From contig OX638130.1 in assembly GCA_951804985.1 (NCBI GenBank), positions 130,399,593 to 130,463,592 on the forward strand: 64,000 bases of DNA, given 5' to 3'. Positions within the stretch are counted from its first letter, which is position 1. Each line of letters begins with the position of its first letter. A program made the position numbers and the translations under genes. Of this stretch, positions 24,500 to 35,308 are shown piece by piece. Below the pieces are notes generated by a model. That model did not search any database, had not been told where the DNA came from, and saw only the letters and a list, made by a program, of their open reading frames with translations. The DNA is from Dryomyza anilis. Lineage: Eukaryota > Arthropoda > Insecta > Diptera > Dryomyzidae.

Positions 24500-25518
24500 A
24501 AACATATTTTAAAAAATAATAAAAAAAAAAACAATTATCAGACGAAAATCTGGTCCTGAGACACTCGATTCCCGCTGCGTGCTGTGAATCGCCAGCCAAA
24601 CGAAAGCGAAATTTCTTGCTTTAGACCAACACAACAAACCAAAAACAATTGAGCAGGTTTTTGAGTGACTGACTGGCTGCTGCTGGCACAATTTGCATGT
24701 TGACGCAACAACCAACAGCTTCGGAGAAACGTTGCGAAACCGGTAGCGTCACAGCGGAGACTCAGTGCGGCCTCTCAGTTACCGAATGCGCGCTCTTGGC
24801 CGTCAAGTCGGATGCCGCAGGGCCAGAGTCACGGCTGTTCAAGATCGCGCTCTGCATGGCGGCCGATGCGTCGTGCTGCAGAGCGGGACTCTCTCTGAGC
24901 CGTGACTCTACCGGTTGCTTTTTCGGCAACTTCTTCACAAACAAAAACAAACAAACGAAGACTCTGAGAGGGAGATGCGTTCGTCAATGTTGTGAAGAGG
25001 GTGATGATGACGATGTCGACGAAGGTAATGATGATGATGACGATGAAGATCATCGTGTCAAATAGTTGGTGCTCCGCACGAGAGCAGCCGTTATATTAGC
25101 AACCGGCGGCATCTGGTTGGCAGCATTTTTAATTTGAAAGTGACAAGCTCCGGTCGTCCATCGTCGGCTGGCAACGCTTGTAACGCATACAAGCTACAAC
25201 TCGAAAAGAGTTTTTTCGATTTTTTGAATTGGTTTCAGTTTTGTTTTTTTGTTTTCATCATTCTTTGAAATCGGAAAAGTAAAAGTGACAGTGTCGTCCT
25301 GTGTCTTTGCAACGTGATCCGGTATTTCGCGCGTGTTTTTTTGCGATATTCCGCTACATTCGGCATTCGAAATTAAATCCCACAAAGCGAACAAAACGCT
25401 TCCTCTCTAAGCGGATACAAGGATTACAGTGCGGCGTTCCGGAAGCTACGAGCATTCAAATGGTAGGCAACACACGACAGCTATTGATTCAGCGGCGCAA
25501 AAGTGGGTCGGAAGAGGT
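24500..25518 (+). other. GC-richer island; possible 5' exon or promoter region
   Basis: This is the most balanced, CpG-containing block in the left half of the window. An open frame at 24697-25065 (122 codons) ends in an aspartate-rich tail from a GATGAC-type run at about 25003-25055; it has no domain. A 12-bp inverted pair, AGAGTCACGGCT at 24825-24836 and its complement at 24898-24909, brackets a CG-rich centre. The part 25260-25518 reads like a fly 5' leader, with a short frame starting at ATG 25459. It may be a first exon of a gene lying outside or far downstream; this is inference. Confidence 0.35.
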
Positions 25519-25558
25519 GCAATAGCAAAACTCATTTGAAAATGAGTTTTGCTATTGC
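25519..25558. other. Perfect 40-base palindrome (19-bp arms, 2-base centre)
   Basis: GCAATAGCAAAACTCATTT is followed by GA and then by its exact reverse complement. The arms match without error. It stands alone, not at the end of a visible element. The left arm follows directly on GAAGAGGT and the right arm ends GCAG, so the palindrome looks like a donor and an acceptor brought together, but this may be coincidence. Confidence 0.85.
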
Positions 25559-25560
25559 AG

Positions 25561-26667
25561 AGTTTTATCAAATTTAAAAAAAAACGCACACACAAATTTT
25601 AATCTCTCTTTAGTCTGAAGGTCGAATTTTAAAATCATTGTGTTGTAAAGTGGTCTGTACCAAAGTTCCAGGAATAAATTTATGAAATTTGTTATTTTCA
25701 AATGAATGTTGGTTATTTCAGAGCCAAAGCTCAATAACTGCGTTTAGAAAATTTGTCGGTGATTTGAATTTAATTTATTGTATTTTTTCGAATAGTAATA
25801 CAACAAAAATTAATTTTATTTGTTTAAAAACGACATGCGTAATAGAAAATGTAATGGGGTCATGATAAAGAAATGATGCTTGAATTTTTCCATATCATAA
25901 CCCGATAAGTTACATGACGAAGACGATCTGGACATGATAATGTCTACCCTAAAAGTATAAATTTTTACCAAGGATATAGGGCCTGAAGCCTTGCCATGCA
26001 TTTCTTTTTGTTATCGACATAACGGCATTGAATAGCTACCATTTACAGTATCTTTATTACTAGCTGATACAGGTATGGATTGCAAAAACTTACGCCCCAA
26101 AAATTTAAAGTGCCCCACAATTCGTAATCTGAGAATTTGTTTGCTTCATTCACTCGGTTTCGAAAATAACGATAAAGTTGTTTTTCAAAATCTACACAAT
26201 GATATTTTATGTCCCCAACTAATTTCGGGATATATTTTAAACGAAAGTATAATTTTTTTTATCCAATTTTGCCTCAATTGTACGCATTCTTTAACATGAA
26301 CTGAAAAAGAATGTCTTTGTAAATCACGAAAATAAAATAGAACTTTATAAAATAATTGATTGGTGTTTAGAGTGTTTATATTGGCAGAAGAGTTGTGATT
26401 CAATGATCGGTCAACGGTTACGCCTATCTTCCTTACAACCGAAAAAACTGTTATAGCAAAATTGGAATTTGGCAAACTAATTTAGAAAAATAAATGCCAA
26501 ACTATTTAATTTTTGGGTTACCCAATTTTTCAGGTATACAAAATTAACTTTCGTTGGTCTTTTTTCAGAATATTTCTATATAGTCCTATTAGAATTTAAA
26601 TGAAATAGGATTTTCTACGTTGAAAATGGTACATTTCATAAATTCTGGTAGATTTACACGATGATAC
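25561..26667. other. AT-rich DNA without a recognisable gene
   Basis: I see no convincing frame, repeat boundary or RNA gene. Frames at 26075-26299 and 26185-26475 overlap on opposite strands and look random. Confidence 0.5.
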
Positions 26668-27006
26668 AGGGTTTTTCAATAAGAGCGCTACAAAAGTTTT
26701 TTCAAGGGTTTTTCAACAGGGACGCTACAAAAGTAGAGCGACAGGGACAGCAAACGACGCCATATTTCTTGTCATTTTTTTGACATTTCTGTTCAATAAG
26801 GTTTGCCATTTCATGATGAAAAGATATGCGAGCCAACAACGAGTCCAAATTATTAAAATTTACTACCGCAATTCGAATTCGTATATCTTTCCATTATGAA
26901 ATGGCAAACCTTACTGAAGAGAAATGTCAAAAGAGCAGCAAGAAATATGGCGTCGTTCGCTGTCCCTGTCGCTCTACTTTTGTAGCGTCTCATTTGACAA
27001 ACCCTT
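26668..27006. mobile_element. Mariner-derived foldback element
   Basis: The main unit, 26704-27006, has long inverted arms starting AAGGGTTTTTCAACAGGGACG and ending with the complement of AAGGGTTTGTCAAATGAGACG. Further inside, both arms hold GCTACAAAAGTAGAGCGACA, CGACGCCATATTTCTTG and GGTTTGCCATTTCAT followed by an ATG. The piece 26668-26703 (AGGGTTTTTCAATAAGAGCG) repeats the tip once more in direct orientation. The coding start at 26813 identifies it as derived from a mariner-type transposon. Confidence 0.8.
26813..26899 (+). pseudogene. Mariner-type transposase N-terminal remnant
   Basis: A 28-codon frame starts M-M-K-R-Y and contains QQRVQIIKIYYRNS, which resembles the first helix-turn-helix of insect mariner transposases that begin near M-E-R-Y. 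It ends at a stop where the opposite arm begins. On the other strand the right arm again starts ATGGAAAGATATAC (M-E-R-Y-T). The catalytic domain is absent altogether, so nothing functional is made. Confidence 0.7.
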
Positions 27007-27433
27007 TATATATTTATTGACCAATTCAACAAGAAAAGTTAACCTAAAGCGGTTTTGATTGATCGGATAAAATAGATAAATGCCATGGCATACGTTAGAA
27101 ATACTTAATTTTGGATAAAGAAATTGGAGAATTGAGACTCAAACAGTTTTTTTTATGTAAAATGCATTTCGTAAGCGGAATTCGAAAATGTAAATAATCG
27201 GTATTGCAGTATCAACGATGATGTAATATTTAAATTATGGAATTTTATTAGACAAAAAATACAAAAACATTATTTTGGAACCTATACCTATTTTACAAAT
27301 TTTAAAAAGTAAAAACGGAAATTTTTGAGTACTACTTTGGACTATGCTTTATATATACTTAAATTATTTTCCTGTTTATCATAAGATTTAGGATCTAATC
27401 GATAAATAAAAATACTTAAGTATATAAAAATAT

Positions 27434-27646
27434 TGTGCATTGGACTGAGAGCCGAAAGGTCCCAGGTTCAAGCCTGGTCTGGGGCTAACAAAATCCTTTT
27501 CAAAGAAACATTTTTCTATACCGTGCTACCTCTCGAAAGTAAATGACAAACCTACGAGAGTGAAACATTGATTATGAGAAGCTCTCACCCGCCGTTCGGA
27601 TTCGGCAATAAACTGTACGTTCCACCACTTTGAGTGCAAATATAAC
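27434..27646 (+). mobile_element. SINE copy, 5'-truncated head
   Basis: The copy starts inside the tRNA-like head (TGTGCATTGGACTGAGAGCC), keeps the B-box region GGTTCAAGCCTGG and the body up to AAATATAACA. The 3' tail with the ATT repeats is missing. It aligns by eye with the copies at 55802 and 57948. Confidence 0.8.
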
Positions 27647-27821
27647 AAGTCATATAGTCTTGACAATTAAAAAACATTTTGTTCGAAAAAACACTCTTAA
27701 ATTCCATTAAAATTTGTTATTGTTTTAATAGTAGGAGCGACCGGGGCTAAGTGGACACCTTTTTGGAAATGCTTATTTTGTCCATTGACTTACTTATTTT
27801 GACACTTTTGACAATGACCTA

Positions 27822-28084
27822 GACAGAAAATAATAATACCGTTGTACAGATTGATTTAATAATTAAAAATCTTCTATTGGCAGTAAATATCTACATTATG
27901 TAGTTTCTACGAAATAAATACAAATGCGACACAAACTCAAACAAAAAATACAAAAAATAAGTACATATTTCCATATAAACCCATAGATAATTTGTAGTAT
28001 TTACCAATTAAAATAATAATTTATGCTAATTTTAATAGTAAAAAAAACTATTAATTTTATGGTATTTTTTTTGTGAGTGCAGAG
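27822..28084. mobile_element. Possible MITE with CACTCACAAAAA-type end
   Basis: The right edge GGTATTTTTTTTGTGAGTGC, read in reverse, resembles the CACNCAGAAAAA termini of other families. The left edge AGACAGAAAATAATAATACC pairs weakly with it. The interior is AT-rich with TAAAATAATAATTTATGC and its partial complement. The boundaries are tentative. Confidence 0.4.
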
Positions 28085-28285
28085 CAATAAGTTTTTGTCG
28101 TTTTGTAGAACCGTGTAATTGTCCTTCGCAGGAAAATTCTTCAATAGGGTGTATATGGTTTTAGAGAATTTTATTTTTTAACAGCTTTCGCTAATGTTGA
28201 ATGCAATTTTCACACATGCTCCAATTGCTTGTTACTGTTGATGATGCTGGTTGTTAAAATATGCAAATATGTCAGATATGCTGTT

Positions 28286-28366
28286 GTTTCTGTAACAGTG
28301 ACAGTGACTGTCGCTGTAGCTGTAACTGTGACTGTGACTGTGACTGTGATTGAGACTGAGACGGAC
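28286..28366 (+). repeat. Degenerate CTGTGA hexamer repeat
   Basis: The stretch is built from CTGTGA, CAGTGA, CTGTAG and GAGACT-type hexamers. It generates long VTVTVT and SHSHSH frames on both strands (28210-28566 and 28229-28429), which are repeat artefacts and not genes. Confidence 0.85.
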
Positions 28367-29799
28367 GAGTCGACGGTGTATGTGACGGCGGCGAATGTGT
28401 TGCTTTTGACACATTTCTCACATGAATAACTCAAGCCAAAAATATTCAAAAGTTGCCAAATGTACAAAGGCAACAAAAATATGTGCAAAAACCACCGTAA
28501 ACATGCTCGCCATCCACACGACCGGCAAATGACTAAATCAACAAAATTCATCTTTATTTGGTGCACATAATAAATAAGCCAAAGAAGAAAAAAAGCAAAG
28601 TGTGGGAACCGAAAACGGCTGCGCTAAAATAACAGTAAATTTATGCAACCGCCAACACGCGGGTGCAAAATCAGGGTTGCAGGTGCGACATAAATTGCAT
28701 TTGAAAATAACTCAATTAAGGTGTAGTTCGAAATTATTTCCTCAGCACAAAAAAAAAAACAAACCCATTAATTACTTTGATTTCTTCAATCAAACTCAGT
28801 CATTAGAAAAATTAATCACATCAAGTTTTGTCAGGTAGAATTTATTTTTTTGCGTCAACGGTTTTTACTTTACTTTGATTTTGAGATCATTAAAAGTTTT
28901 AATTCCAATACTTCTCGCGCCTCATTAGAGCCTTAAAACGGAGGCACAAATCAGCGCAAACAATACGAATTACGCAGGGTTGCGTTAAAACGCGCCAAAA
29001 AGCCGATTATTAACGATTTGTGTAGAGAAAGGCAGAAAAAAGTTCTTGTAATTTTTCAGAAATCCCAAACATTTAACTATTTTTATTATTTCTGCTCTTT
29101 TTTGGATACTGCATTTCATGCGCAAGTTTCCGGCAATATTTTTACAAATACTTTACTAAGTAGTTGTGTAAACTTTTTACTTCATAGCGTCTCTTGTTCT
29201 GTGCGTTCAATTGTTTCAAATGAAACGAAGATGGTAGGAGAATGGTAGAGCTAACGCGGCATAGAATTTGGAGACAGTTGTACCAAAGTTTGGATTTGTT
29301 AAAAAAAAAGAAAAACACAAATTGGGGTAGGCTGCCAGAAAATAAAGTAAAAAGTTTTGTAACAACTATATTTCTAATTTTATTAATTAATTACTATAAA
29401 AATTTGACATATTTTTACGAATTTAATATTTTCGAATAATATTAAATGATGCCATCTTTACATCTGGTAACCCTGTGACACTACTGAGGCTGTTATAATT
29501 TATGCTGCTACTAAATTCCACTACTTACTTTTGCCAATTTAGCACGTTTGCCAGACAAACAGCGCGCTCGCCAAAAAAGAATGAAACATAGAAAAATTAC
29601 ACAAAAAGGTTAAAATTTTACGCAAAAGACGAAGACTTTTGTCAGCCAGCACAAAGGGTGGGAAGGTGTAGTAGAAAAAGTACTAGAAGGCGCGGAGGGA
29701 GTTACTAGTCAGAGTAGAGCAGCATGCCGGCATATTACGCTAACACTGTGTAAATGATTTGGCGTAAAATGACAGCATTAACTTATAACGGCAATCGTG
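28367..29799. other. Mixed host DNA without a recognisable gene
   Basis: Composition is intermediate at 28380-29000 and AT-rich afterwards. Frames at 28602-28838, 29018-29248 and 29242-29439 have no domains. No repeat boundary is clear. Confidence 0.45.
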
Positions 29800-30422
29800 C
29801 ACACAGAAAAGAAACAGAATTGTTGTCTCAACCAACAAAATTGCCCTACCGACTTATTCGGTTGTGGTAACATTCGAATAAGTATTTGCAAAAGCATTAG
29901 AATTCGTTAGTATCAAATGTGATCATAAAGTTATGGTGACCTTCCAACATATCAGAACTCTTTCCATCAATTTATAACAGTTTAAATTCATTTTGGTGGT
30001 GTCAACCGATTATGGCAGTTGTAGGAGCAACCATTTGTAGAAATTTCTTTTTAACCAAATAAATTTAGCTCTTACAACTAACTTTTCCTATCGTCGAACC
30101 TCATGCAAGTTGTAAGAACTAACTTCATTTGGTTAAAGTGAAATTTTCATTAAATTAGTGAATTTCATTGCTGGATTGATTAATGAACGCAATTAATGTC
30201 GGTTGCTATATATGCGTTGAATATTTTTTCTGCGTAATTGCCATTTTGCTAACATGTAATTACTGCAACAGAATGTGAATTTGCGTGGACTAACAATTCG
30301 GTTATCGTAACAAAAGGTAACTTAATTTCAATGAAAATCGATTACAAAAAATATATTTCAATTACCACAAAGAAACTTAATTTCATTTAGTCTCATGCCA
30401 AAGAAGGATTTTTCTGTGTGTA
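29800..30422 (+). mobile_element. Non-autonomous element with CACACAGAAAA ends, chimeric
   Basis: It begins GCACACAGAAAAGAAACAG and ends GGATTTTTCTGTGTGTAG. Sequences near the ends (ACCCTACCGA-type block and ATGCCAAAGAAGGATTTTT) match the element at 1269-2175 and 30889-31192. In the middle lies a 93-bp segment (30143-30235) that is one arm of the foldback at 32863-33226. There is no coding capacity. Confidence 0.7.
30143..30235 (+). repeat. Solitary arm of the 32863-33226 foldback
   Basis: The segment from TTTTCATTAAATTAGTGAATTT through GCTGGATTGATTAATGAA to TTTTTTCTGCGTA matches 33134-33226 with few changes. Only the right arm is present; it includes the outer terminus. It sits inside another element. 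Confidence 0.8.
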
Positions 30423-30888
30423 GTAGAAAAGTCGTAACAAGATACTTCGGAGCAAGACTTAAGAGCAAAATCAACGTAACGTAAGAATTGCATGTAACGA
30501 AAGATACAAACAAGCGCAAGAATGCAGACGGAATGACGTATAGTTTAAGCGGCATTTGGTTGTTGTTGCTGCTGCTGCCGACGAACAATTCATTTTTAAA
30601 AGTTTTTAATTGAAATTAATTTCCGTTGTTTGTTTGCCATGGCAAGAAGCAGCAACTCACTAAAAACGTAGTGAAATAAAGTAGTAGACATTTTGGCAGC
30701 TTTGCAAAGGTTGCGCTTAATCTCGTCTGTTTGCGTAAATGCTTAAAGTGTTTGTCGTCCGACAGACTTGAGCCTTATATAATTTGAGTTGCAATTAGTT
30801 CGGTCCCTGTAACCAGTTAGAACGCAATACGAATGGAGCTATTTTTGTGTAGCGTAAATTATTTCATATTAAATGCTTTTTAAATGCA

Positions 30889-31192
30889 TACACACAGCAT
30901 AGATATTTCTTGCGCCAACCAACTATTTGCCCAATCAACTTATTCGGTTCGCTCAACCGCTTAGTCGGTTGTTATTGTCGAAATGAAAATAGTTTTAGTT
31001 TGTACTGCAACCAATTTCGAACTGTTTTAGAACAATTTACTCCAGAATAAAAACCATTAGGAGTGTGTATAGACTAATATTTCAAGTGTCAGCTAATTTG
31101 TAAACCATTCCATTTAGCCGAATGAAGTAGTTGGTACAACTAACTTTTTTATTCTTCCAACCTCATGCCAAAACAGGATTTGTCTGTGTGTA
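30889..31192 (+). mobile_element. MITE, TACACACAG ends, CATGCCAAAA family
   Basis: It is about 304 bp, beginning TACACACAGCATAGATATT and ending GGATTTGTCTGTGTGTA. It includes CAACCTCATGCCAAAACAGG and repeats of CGGTT. A reversed, decayed relative is at 38988-39235. Confidence 0.75.
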
Positions 31193-32862
31193 GGAATCGT
31201 CTCGATGTTCTTTACAGTTCAATGAACCAATAATATATGATTTGTATCAGTTTATTGTATTTTTTACGAATTTTAAATTTATTATAACATTTTTTTGTGA
31301 AAACTCTTTTGAGCTGCCACTCTCAATTATTGCTATTTTCCCGCCATCATTATTATAATTTCATAATAAATTGCGGACACGTTGTTATTTATTAATTACG
31401 AGGTTCTGACGGCATGTTTCCGCTGTCAGCCGCATTCATATATGTAAAACTCCATTCAGATGGATCCTTTTGTTAACCTTAACATTGCAATTATTTTATT
31501 AATGTTTACATTTTATTACAATGTTGCTCATTTTGTTTTCATTTCTGTGGCTCTTTTCGAACATAATTTATATGCGGTATTCTCTGCAGCTGTCTTCGGC
31601 ACGTAATTCGAACAGCATCAAAATAATTGTACTAAAATGTTTCACAATTTTATAACAATGCGTCATTAATTGCATCGTAATGCAGATTTGATTTTTATTT
31701 CGAGTGTTGCGACAATGGTATTAATGCGATTTCTGAAAGATTATACAAAGTTACCATAGTAGATTCAGATATATTCTATTAACATTCTATTTAAACAACC
31801 AAAACCAAATAGAGTCCGTAGGTCAGTGTTTAGTGCGTTGGACTGCAGGCTGAAAGGTTGCGGGTTCGAATACCCGAAAAATTGCAATCTATTGGACCAT
31901 CATCTGATCCGAGTATTTTAGATATCCGAAATTAATATTCGCGCGTATAGTCTTCAGTCGAAAAATAATTTTGTACTCTAGTCCATTCAATATTTTTTTG
32001 TTGAATAGGAAACTAAACAAAAACAGTGTATAACAGTTTTGTGGTTTTGGTAATGAAAAGTTAAAAAAATATACAATGTAGATTTTGAAAAAAAAAAACA
32101 CAAATTCAACAAAGGGAGAGTCCTAAAAGAAAGTTACAAAAACCAACATTACGATCTTCAGTGTCTTCTTCAACAATTTCAAAGGCTTTCACTTTCAATT
32201 GTTGTTATTGATGCCACACCAAAAGTTCACACCGAAATGTTAATTGCAAGGTTTATGAAAATTATACAAAAAGCAAAAAAAAAAACATTTTTAGCCAAGA
32301 TTGTAGATAATAAAAGTCTGTCAAGTCAACAGCAGCTGTTTTGTTCAAAAACCATCGATTACATAAAAATCGACGACACGCACGGATCGATCGAATGAAC
32401 TGACACATGATCGACCGCAACACGGAAATTTCGACTCCTCGCAGCAGCAGTAACAAAAATATTTATTTTGAGTTTTTACCACAAAAATGCGGCCGAAATG
32501 ACCGGCTCGGCACCAACACAAAGAGTTGCAGTCAACAACTTTTGCGAACAAGAAAAGTTGTTTTCATTGTTGGCCACATAGAGCGTCTGAAGAGGGAGTG
32601 TGAAGTGCATATGACACACACCGAGTCTTGAAGATGTGACGAAGACAAACAAAAACGACAAGAAAAACAGTAACTTTTGCTTTCATTGATGCAGGTCTCT
32701 CAAAAAGAAATGACAATGAAAATAGTGTAACCACAAAACATTTATTTTTCTTGAGGTTACAAACAGCCTCAGATATGTGTAGAAGAGATGCGGCTTTAAA
32801 ACAAGGTGATGGCAATATCTGACACTTTAAATGAGACCTGTTTATGTTTATACCCTACACTG
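31193..32862. other. Mixed DNA; tRNA-like fragment and GC-richer block, no gene
   Basis: The stretch is AT-rich to about 31810, then has a tRNA-like fragment (31815-31880) and more AT-rich DNA. A GC-richer block lies at 32380-32840 with competing short frames on both strands. A short tail, TTTATACCCTACAC at 32847-32860, matches in reverse the 3' tip of the 11657 repeat family. Confidence 0.45.
31815..31880 (+). repeat. tRNA-like fragment (SINE head or tRNA pseudogene)
   Basis: TAGGTCAGTGTTTAGTGCG resembles an A box and GGTTCGAATACCC a B box, separated by TTGGACTGCAGGCTGAAAGG. The layout recalls a tRNA-Cys-like sequence and the head of the local SINE family. The acceptor stem cannot be paired and the SINE body does not follow, so it is not a functional tRNA gene. 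Confidence 0.55.
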
Positions 32863-33226
32863 TACACAGAAAAAACAATCGACGTAAATATAGCAACCGA
32901 TATTAATTGCATTCATTAATCAATCCAAAAATTAAATTCACTAATTTAATGGAAACATTTGCTATTATTCGTTGTATAAACAATTGCGTTCGCTAATATG
33001 AATATTTGTACGTCAAAGCAGCAAATAATTTAGCCGGTTTTAGCAAATATAATTGCTAATTCATTTGCTGCATTGACGTACACATATTCATATTAGAAAA
33101 CGTAATTGCTGATTTAACGAAGAATAGTAAATGTTTTCATTAAATTAGTGAATTTAATTGCTGGATTGATTAATGAATGCAATTAATATCGGTTGCTATA
33201 TTTACGTCGATTATTTTTTCTGTATA
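32863..33226. mobile_element. Near-perfect foldback MITE, 364 bp
   Basis: The left arm starts TACACAGAAAAAACAATCGA and the right arm, read in reverse, TATACAGAAAAAATAATCGA. The arms match almost throughout (AATATAGCAACCGATATTAA, TTCACTAATTTAATG, CAATTACG/GCTAATATGAATAT) up to a small centre near 33030-33060. The high arm identity suggests recent amplification or copy correction. It has no coding capacity; an isolated arm occurs at 30143-30235. Confidence 0.88.
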
Positions 33227-33520
33227 CAGACAAAAATCTCAATCATATTTTCTAAATCAGAGTATCGATTTAAAAACGTTTATAAATATTAAGTTACAAG
33301 ATATATTTGAAAATAGCAAGGTAATAGAACTTCACAGCAAACAAATTATATCGAAGCGATTTATCTTTCGATAATCTATAATGATATGAAAATGATAGAG
33401 ATTTCGATAAGAAAAGAACCATACAGAAAAATGTCGTTATGGATAGCGAAATATTTTAATTTTCTGAAAACGAATTTTATTTGATTAAAGAATTCATTAT
33501 ATTTCTTTTATTATAAAGGT

Positions 33521-33760
33521 TATATCGTCGTTGTAGAACGAAAAGTCACCAAATACATTTTCAAAATGCCAAATATTCATTTACAAAAATCGTTATATGT
33601 CTGTCAATTTTTAATCGATGATCTCAATTTTTTGTACCACAATTGATATTTCAACTTTAAAAAAGCATCAATTACTTTTTACAATAATAATCAACAAACT
33701 CGAAATTTAAGTTTTTCACAAAATGTATTTGGAGACTTTTCGTTCTACAACGACGATATA
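33521..33760. mobile_element. Foldback MITE, ATATCGTCGTTG ends, TA-flanked
   Basis: About 40 bases at each edge are reverse complements: TATATCGTCGTTGTAGAACG with AAAAGTC-CCAAATACATTTT, and the same in reverse at 33718-33760. The total length is 240 bp. TA at both tips fits a Tc1/mariner-type target, but the superfamily is inferred only from that. Confidence 0.8.
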
Positions 33761-35216
33761 TTTTAGGTACTTTAAAAATAACTAACGTTTACAGATAGTT
33801 TGCGGCAACAGAATTTCTACGCCAACTTTGTTTGCAAAGTTTACATGTTTACTGTAAAAAATAAATTATTTATTCTGAACGAAAGTTCGTTTGCCCTCAA
33901 TGTGTATTTTATTAAACGTAATATTATTTATTTGTGAAATAAAAACTACAAAAATTAAATTCAGTTTAAATGTTGCATACTTCTGGGAGCATTTTTAAAC
34001 CGTCAAACTCTCAAACTGTTATTTTCAAACTGTAACATTTAAAACTGTAACATTTAAAACTGTAACATTTAAACGAATGCTCTTAATTAATATATGCTGA
34101 GCTTATTTTTATCTAAGCCTAATAAACAAATGAAGATTCCAGTGGAAGAAACGGATAAGTACAAAAATAAATTTCGAGAAAGGTATTTTCACTCACTCTA
34201 TTCTTTCATTTATAAATGATTATTTCTTGAACAAATTGTTTTTTTTTCATACCTTAGTTCTGTAGTTATAGTTATTTGAAGTCAGAAGTATTTTTTATAT
34301 GGTAAATAACTTTTTATTATCAATTTATTAACATTTCGATTTATCAAAAAATGTACTTACCCGTTTTTTCCACAGGAGTCATCAAATGTTAGTTTTATAA
34401 CCCTGTTTGTAGAAACAGATTATTGATAGGAGGAATCCAAGCATAACACAAACGAAGCCAAAAATGAAAAAAAATAAATAAAATAATAAACATTATGTCA
34501 AAACATATAAAAATTAAATGAAATATATTAAAAATTAGAAAATTAAATAAAAGCATTACATAAATAAAATTAATAATAAAACTTCTTTTTTAGTTTTTAT
34601 TTAAAAAAAATAAAAGTAAAAACTTGTTTGGCATAAACAATTTTAAAACATTTTTCATTTGTATGGAAAGATTTCTTTATAATTTTTAGCGCATAAAAGT
34701 ATAAAAGTCAACTAATTCATAAAAATACCCTGATTATGATTATTCAAAATCCTGATTAATTGACAAATCAGTTAGTTAATTTTTTGATAAATCAAATTAA
34801 TGATAAAACATTTTTTTCAACTACTTTTAAAAATATTGTAAACTTTAAGAAAATATAGTTTTAAAATAATACAAAAAATAAAAGGAAGTATTAAAATGTA
34901 CTATGTAGTAAAGCATTTTAAAATAATTCGCGACGCAGAAGTTTATTAATACAAAATCTGATTAATCAAAATTCTGACCGAGTTGATCATAATTTTGATT
35001 AAATAGATCCCTGATAAATTAATTTATAAATTCTTTTATGAGTAAATAACAAAATTATTATTCTTATATAAAAAAAAAAATCCGAAAAAGAAGCTGAGAA
35101 TTATATCGCAGTATTGAAAATTGCAGTTTTAAATATTACAGTTTGATTCTAACAGTTTGATTTTATTTTTTATATTTTTGTATGTAATGTTACAAGTGGG
35201 GTTTAATGGCTATACA
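33761..35216. other. AT-rich DNA without a recognisable gene
   Basis: A triple run of AACTGTAACATTTAAA-type units is at about 34025-34072. Otherwise I see only AT-rich sequence with no frame of interest. Confidence 0.5.
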
Positions 35217-35237
35217 TCCTATTAATATAATAAATCT

Positions 35238-35308
35238 GTTTGTTCGTTTGTACGTTTGTACGTTTGTACGTTTGTACGTTTGTACGTTTGTACGTTTGTA
35301 CGTTTGTT
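35238..35308 (+). repeat. TTTGTACG octamer array near Helitron 5' end
   Basis: About eight tandem copies of an 8-bp unit, GTTTGTACG-like, replace the GTTTGTTTGTTT stretch present in copies A and B. The minus-strand reading YKRTNVQT repeats follow from it and have no significance. Confidence 0.85.

Noticed and set aside
28210..28566. 118-codon minus-strand frame with VTVTVT run
   Set aside because: It is generated by the CTGTGA hexamer repeat.
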